Source: Aquabacter sp040755535
Lineage (GTDB): Bacteria; Pseudomonadota; Alphaproteobacteria; Rhizobiales; Xanthobacteraceae
Reading direction: 5' to 3'
Assembly (NCBI GenBank): GCA_040755535.1
Contig: JBFMAV010000015.1
Span: 1 to 64,000 of the forward strand
Length of the DNA: 64,000 nucleotides
The notes beneath the pieces were generated by a model. The model ran no database searches and was not told the DNA's origin. It saw only the letters and a program-made list of their open reading frames with translations. A program made the translations under genes and the position numbers. Shown one piece after another: positions 61,909 to 64,000 of this stretch. Each line of letters opens with the position of its first letter. Positions within the stretch are counted from its first letter, which is position 1.

Positions 61909-63276
61909 TCAGTCGATGCGCGCGCCGAGGCCGCGCATCATGGGCAGGAAGGTCGGGAAGGAGGTGGCGATGAAGGTGGTATCGTCGATGCCGACCCCCG
62001 CCTCGGACGCGAGCCCCAGGACCAGGAAGGCCATGGCGATGCGGTGGTCCATGTGGGTCGCCACCGGCCCCCCGCCGCGCACCGCGCCGCCGCCCGCGAT
62101 GATGAGATCGTCGCCCTGCACCTCATGGGCAATGCCGCAGACCGCGAGCCCGTCCGCCACGGCGGCGAGCCGGTCGCTTTCCTTCACCCGCAGCTCGGCA
62201 AGGCCGCGCATGGCGGTCGGGCCGTCCGCGAAGGCGGCAGCCACCGCGAGGATGGGATATTCATCGATCATGGCTGGCGCCCGCTCGGGCGGAACCTCGA
62301 CGCCCTTCAGCGCGGAATGGCGCACGCGCAGGTCCGCCACCGCCTCGCCGCCTTCCGTGCGCTCGGCCAGGATGTCGATGCGCGCGCCCATCTCCAACAG
62401 CGTGGTGACGAGGCCGATGCGCAGCGGGTTCATCATCATGTCGGTGATGACGATGTCCGAGCCCGGCACCAGCAGCGCCGCCACCAGCGGGAAGGCCGCC
62501 GAAGACGGGTCGGATGGCACCACCACCGGGGCGCCGCGCAGCGCGGGCCGGCCGGTGAGCGTGATGGTGCGACCATGGGGGCCGAACGGCTCCACCCGCA
62601 CCTGCGCGCCGAAATGGGTCAGCATGCGCTCGGTGTGGTCGCGCGTCGCCTCGCGCTCGCGCACCACCGTCTCGCCGGAGGCGGCGAGGCCCGCGAGCAG
62701 CACGGCGGACTTCACCTGTGCGGAGGGCACGGGGGTCTCATAAGTGAAGGCCGAGAGGTCCGCGAGCCCCTGGAGGGTGAGCGGAAGGCGCCCGCCCTCG
62801 GCGGCCGACAGCACCTCGACGCCCATGGCGCCCAGCGGATCGAGCACGCGGCGCATGGGACGCTTGCGCAGGCTCGCATCGCCATCAAACGTCGCGGCGA
62901 TGGGATTTCCCGCCACCGCGCCCATCATGAGCCGCACGCCGGTACCGGAATTTCCGAAATCGAGCGGTGCCGCCGGCGCGCTGAAGCCGCCGACGCCCAC
63001 GCCCTCCACCCGCCACTCGCCTTCACCGATCCGCTCGACCCGCGCGCCGAGGGCGGCACAGGCCTTGGCGGTGTTCAGCACATCCTCGCCTTCCAGCAGG
63101 CCGGTAATGTGAGTCTCGCCCCGCGAGAGCGCGCCGAGGATCAGCGCGCGGTGGGAGACGGACTTGTCCCCCGGCACCCGCACGCGACCGCTGAGCGCAC
63201 CGCTCGGGCGCGCCGTCGCGGGGTGGGCCGAGCCCGTTCCATGGGCGGCGGGGGCGGCGGGGGCGGGGCTGGACAT
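61909..63276 (-). CDS. aroA: 3-phosphoshikimate 1-carboxyvinyltransferase (EPSP synthase) AroA
   Basis: This 455-residue enzyme joins shikimate-3-phosphate and PEP in aromatic amino-acid synthesis. Motifs: VPGDKSVSHRALILGALSRG, DFGNSGTGVRLMMGA, GDASLRKRPMRRVLDPLGAM and ATRDHTERMLTHFGAQ. The RDHTE(R/K)ML element marks class II enzymes, as in Agrobacterium. The residue matching Ala100 of the CP4 enzyme appears to be Gly here (GNSGTG), the common state. The start at ATG 63276 is preceded by a weak AAGG; an upstream ATG at 63324 lacks a ribosome site. The first ~25 residues are Ala/Pro-rich. Confidence 0.95.
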   Translation of the reverse strand: MSSPAPAAPAAHGTGSAHPATARPSGALSGRVRVPGDKSVSHRALILGALSRGETHITGLLEGEDVLNTAKACAALGARVERIGEGEWRVEGVGVGGFSAPAAPLDFGNSGTGVRLMMGAVAGNPIAATFDGDASLRKRPMRRVLDPLGAMGVEVLSAAEGGRLPLTLQGLADLSAFTYETPVPSAQVKSAVLLAGLAASGETVVREREATRDHTERMLTHFGAQVRVEPFGPHGRTITLTGRPALRGAPVVVPSDPSSAAFPLVAALLVPGSDIVITDMMMNPLRIGLVTTLLEMGARIDILAERTEGGEAVADLRVRHSALKGVEVPPERAPAMIDEYPILAVAAAFADGPTAMRGLAELRVKESDRLAAVADGLAVCGIAHEVQGDDLIIAGGGAVRGGGPVATHMDHRIAMAFLVLGLASEAGVGIDDTTFIATSFPTFLPMMRGLGARID

Positions 63277-63429
63277 GGGCGGCCTTATGGGGCGTTGGTT
63301 CGTGATTGGCGGTGCCTCTACCATGCGCGGGAGGGGCGCACCAAGGCCGAAGCGTTGATTCCGCCTTGACAGGGTGGCGGGCTTTGGTCAATGACCACCC
63401 CTCTTTTGAACCCAGCGAAGGGTCTTGCC

Positions 63430-63828
63430 GTGGCGAAGTCTGAACTCGGCACTAAGCGGGTCTGCCCGGTGACGGGCCGCAAATTTTACGACCTGAACAA
63501 GGATCCGGTCGTCTCTCCCTATACGGGCGAGTCTTATCCCCGGTCCTTCTTCGAGCCCGCGGTCCGCGGCGGGCGTGCCGAGCCGCGCGCCGCAGTGGTT
63601 GCGGAAGAGGCCGAGGACGAGGTCGCCGACGTCGAGGTCATCTCCCTGGAGGAGGCCGACGAGGAAACGGCCGGCGCCAAGGTGGTGGCTGGTGAGGAGG
63701 ATATCGACGTGGAAGACGACCTCGGCGACGCCGCGGACGACGACACGTTCCTCGAAGAAGACGAAGATGATGGGGATGACGTCTCCGATCTGATCGGAGA
63801 GGGGCTCGAGGACGACGAAGAGGCTTGA
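63430..63828 (+). CDS. FYDLN-acid (TIGR02300) family protein
   Basis: This 132-residue protein has the N-terminal motif KSELGTKRVCPVTGRKFYDL followed by NKDPVVSPYTGESYPRSFFE, then a very acidic tail dominated by Asp and Glu (about residues 60-132). The family is restricted to alphaproteobacteria and has no known role; the Cys-rich head recalls small zinc-binding proteins. GTG 63430 is chosen because relatives start MAK-ELGTKR; an upstream in-frame ATG (63391) would add 13 residues. Confidence 0.92.
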   Translation: MAKSELGTKRVCPVTGRKFYDLNKDPVVSPYTGESYPRSFFEPAVRGGRAEPRAAVVAEEAEDEVADVEVISLEEADEETAGAKVVAGEEDIDVEDDLGDAADDDTFLEEDEDDGDDVSDLIGEGLEDDEEA

Positions 63829-63945
63829 TCATCTCCGCGGCCTGTGCTTAAAGGCCGCCCTCGCCCGAGGGAACTTCCCCCGGGCACCCCGCCGCGGGAC
63901 ACTTCCCGAGGAGCTTCCAAAAGAAGTTCCCACCCGCGGCCCGGT

Positions 63946-64000
<55 letters not shown>

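Overview
The window looks like chromosomal DNA of a high-GC alphaproteobacterium of the order Hyphomicrobiales, most likely near Xanthobacter/Azorhizobium/Ancylobacter (Xanthobacteraceae). This rests on gene content and order: a CDP-alcohol phosphatidyltransferase - AI-2E transporter - HdaA - ppk - ppx run, dnaG-rpoD, an FYDLN-acid protein - tRNA-Ala - aroA - cmk block, an NAD-dependent soluble formate dehydrogenase (fdsGBA-fdhD-fdsD), and DUF2849/DUF934/DUF2865/DUF3126 proteins typical of this group. The genus is inferred; no rRNA is present.

Layout. 1-10.9 kb: the tail of an autotransporter, an FAD monooxygenase with a zinc-finger protein, a Tim44-like membrane protein, a LysE exporter, a lipid kinase, TerC, a conserved unknown, two alpha/beta hydrolases (one PcaD-like), CysE, DUF3126 and a His-rich CDF metal exporter. 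10.9-17.2 kb: the molybdenum formate dehydrogenase operon on the minus strand, with REP-like hairpins inside it. 17.2-18.9 kb: an aegerolysin gene followed by a sphingomyelinase-like endonuclease/exonuclease/phosphatase-fold protein, lying between the fds operon and a LysR regulator. 20-28.3 kb: assimilatory sulfate reduction (DUF2849-cysI-DUF934-cysH) and sulfate uptake (sbp-cysT-cysW-cysA). 28.4-33.6 kb: enoyl-CoA hydratase, a TetR/Ohr peroxide-defence pair, a chemoreceptor and an Inh-type lipoprotein. 33.9-40.9 kb: a YdfG-like dehydrogenase, phospholipid and replication-control genes, and polyphosphate metabolism. 41-50.3 kb: a Tat-exported MBL protein, DUF2798, a DJ-1/PfpI protein, rpoD, dnaG, a BrnT/BrnA toxin-antitoxin pair, yqeY, carA and yciI. 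50.3-56.3 kb: an oxalate locus with a GntR/FCD regulator, a CBS-domain protein, formyl-CoA:oxalate CoA-transferase and two OxlT-like transporters. 56.4-64 kb: zwf-pgl-pgi, rpsU, cmk, aroA, an FYDLN-acid protein and the start of tRNA-Ala(GGC).

How the genes work together. Oxalate taken up by the OFA transporters would be activated by Frc; formate from its breakdown could be oxidised by the Fds enzyme, giving NADH. The oxalyl-CoA decarboxylase this needs is not in the window. CysE, the sulfate transporter and the APS/sulfite reductases form the cysteine supply route. The zwf-pgl-pgi operon feeds the Entner-Doudoroff or pentose phosphate route.

The most unusual locus is the aegerolysin plus sphingomyelinase-like pair at 17.6-18.9 kb. 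Second are the repeated TACGTAA-core operator-like sites of the oxalate locus and the overlapping BrnT/BrnA genes.
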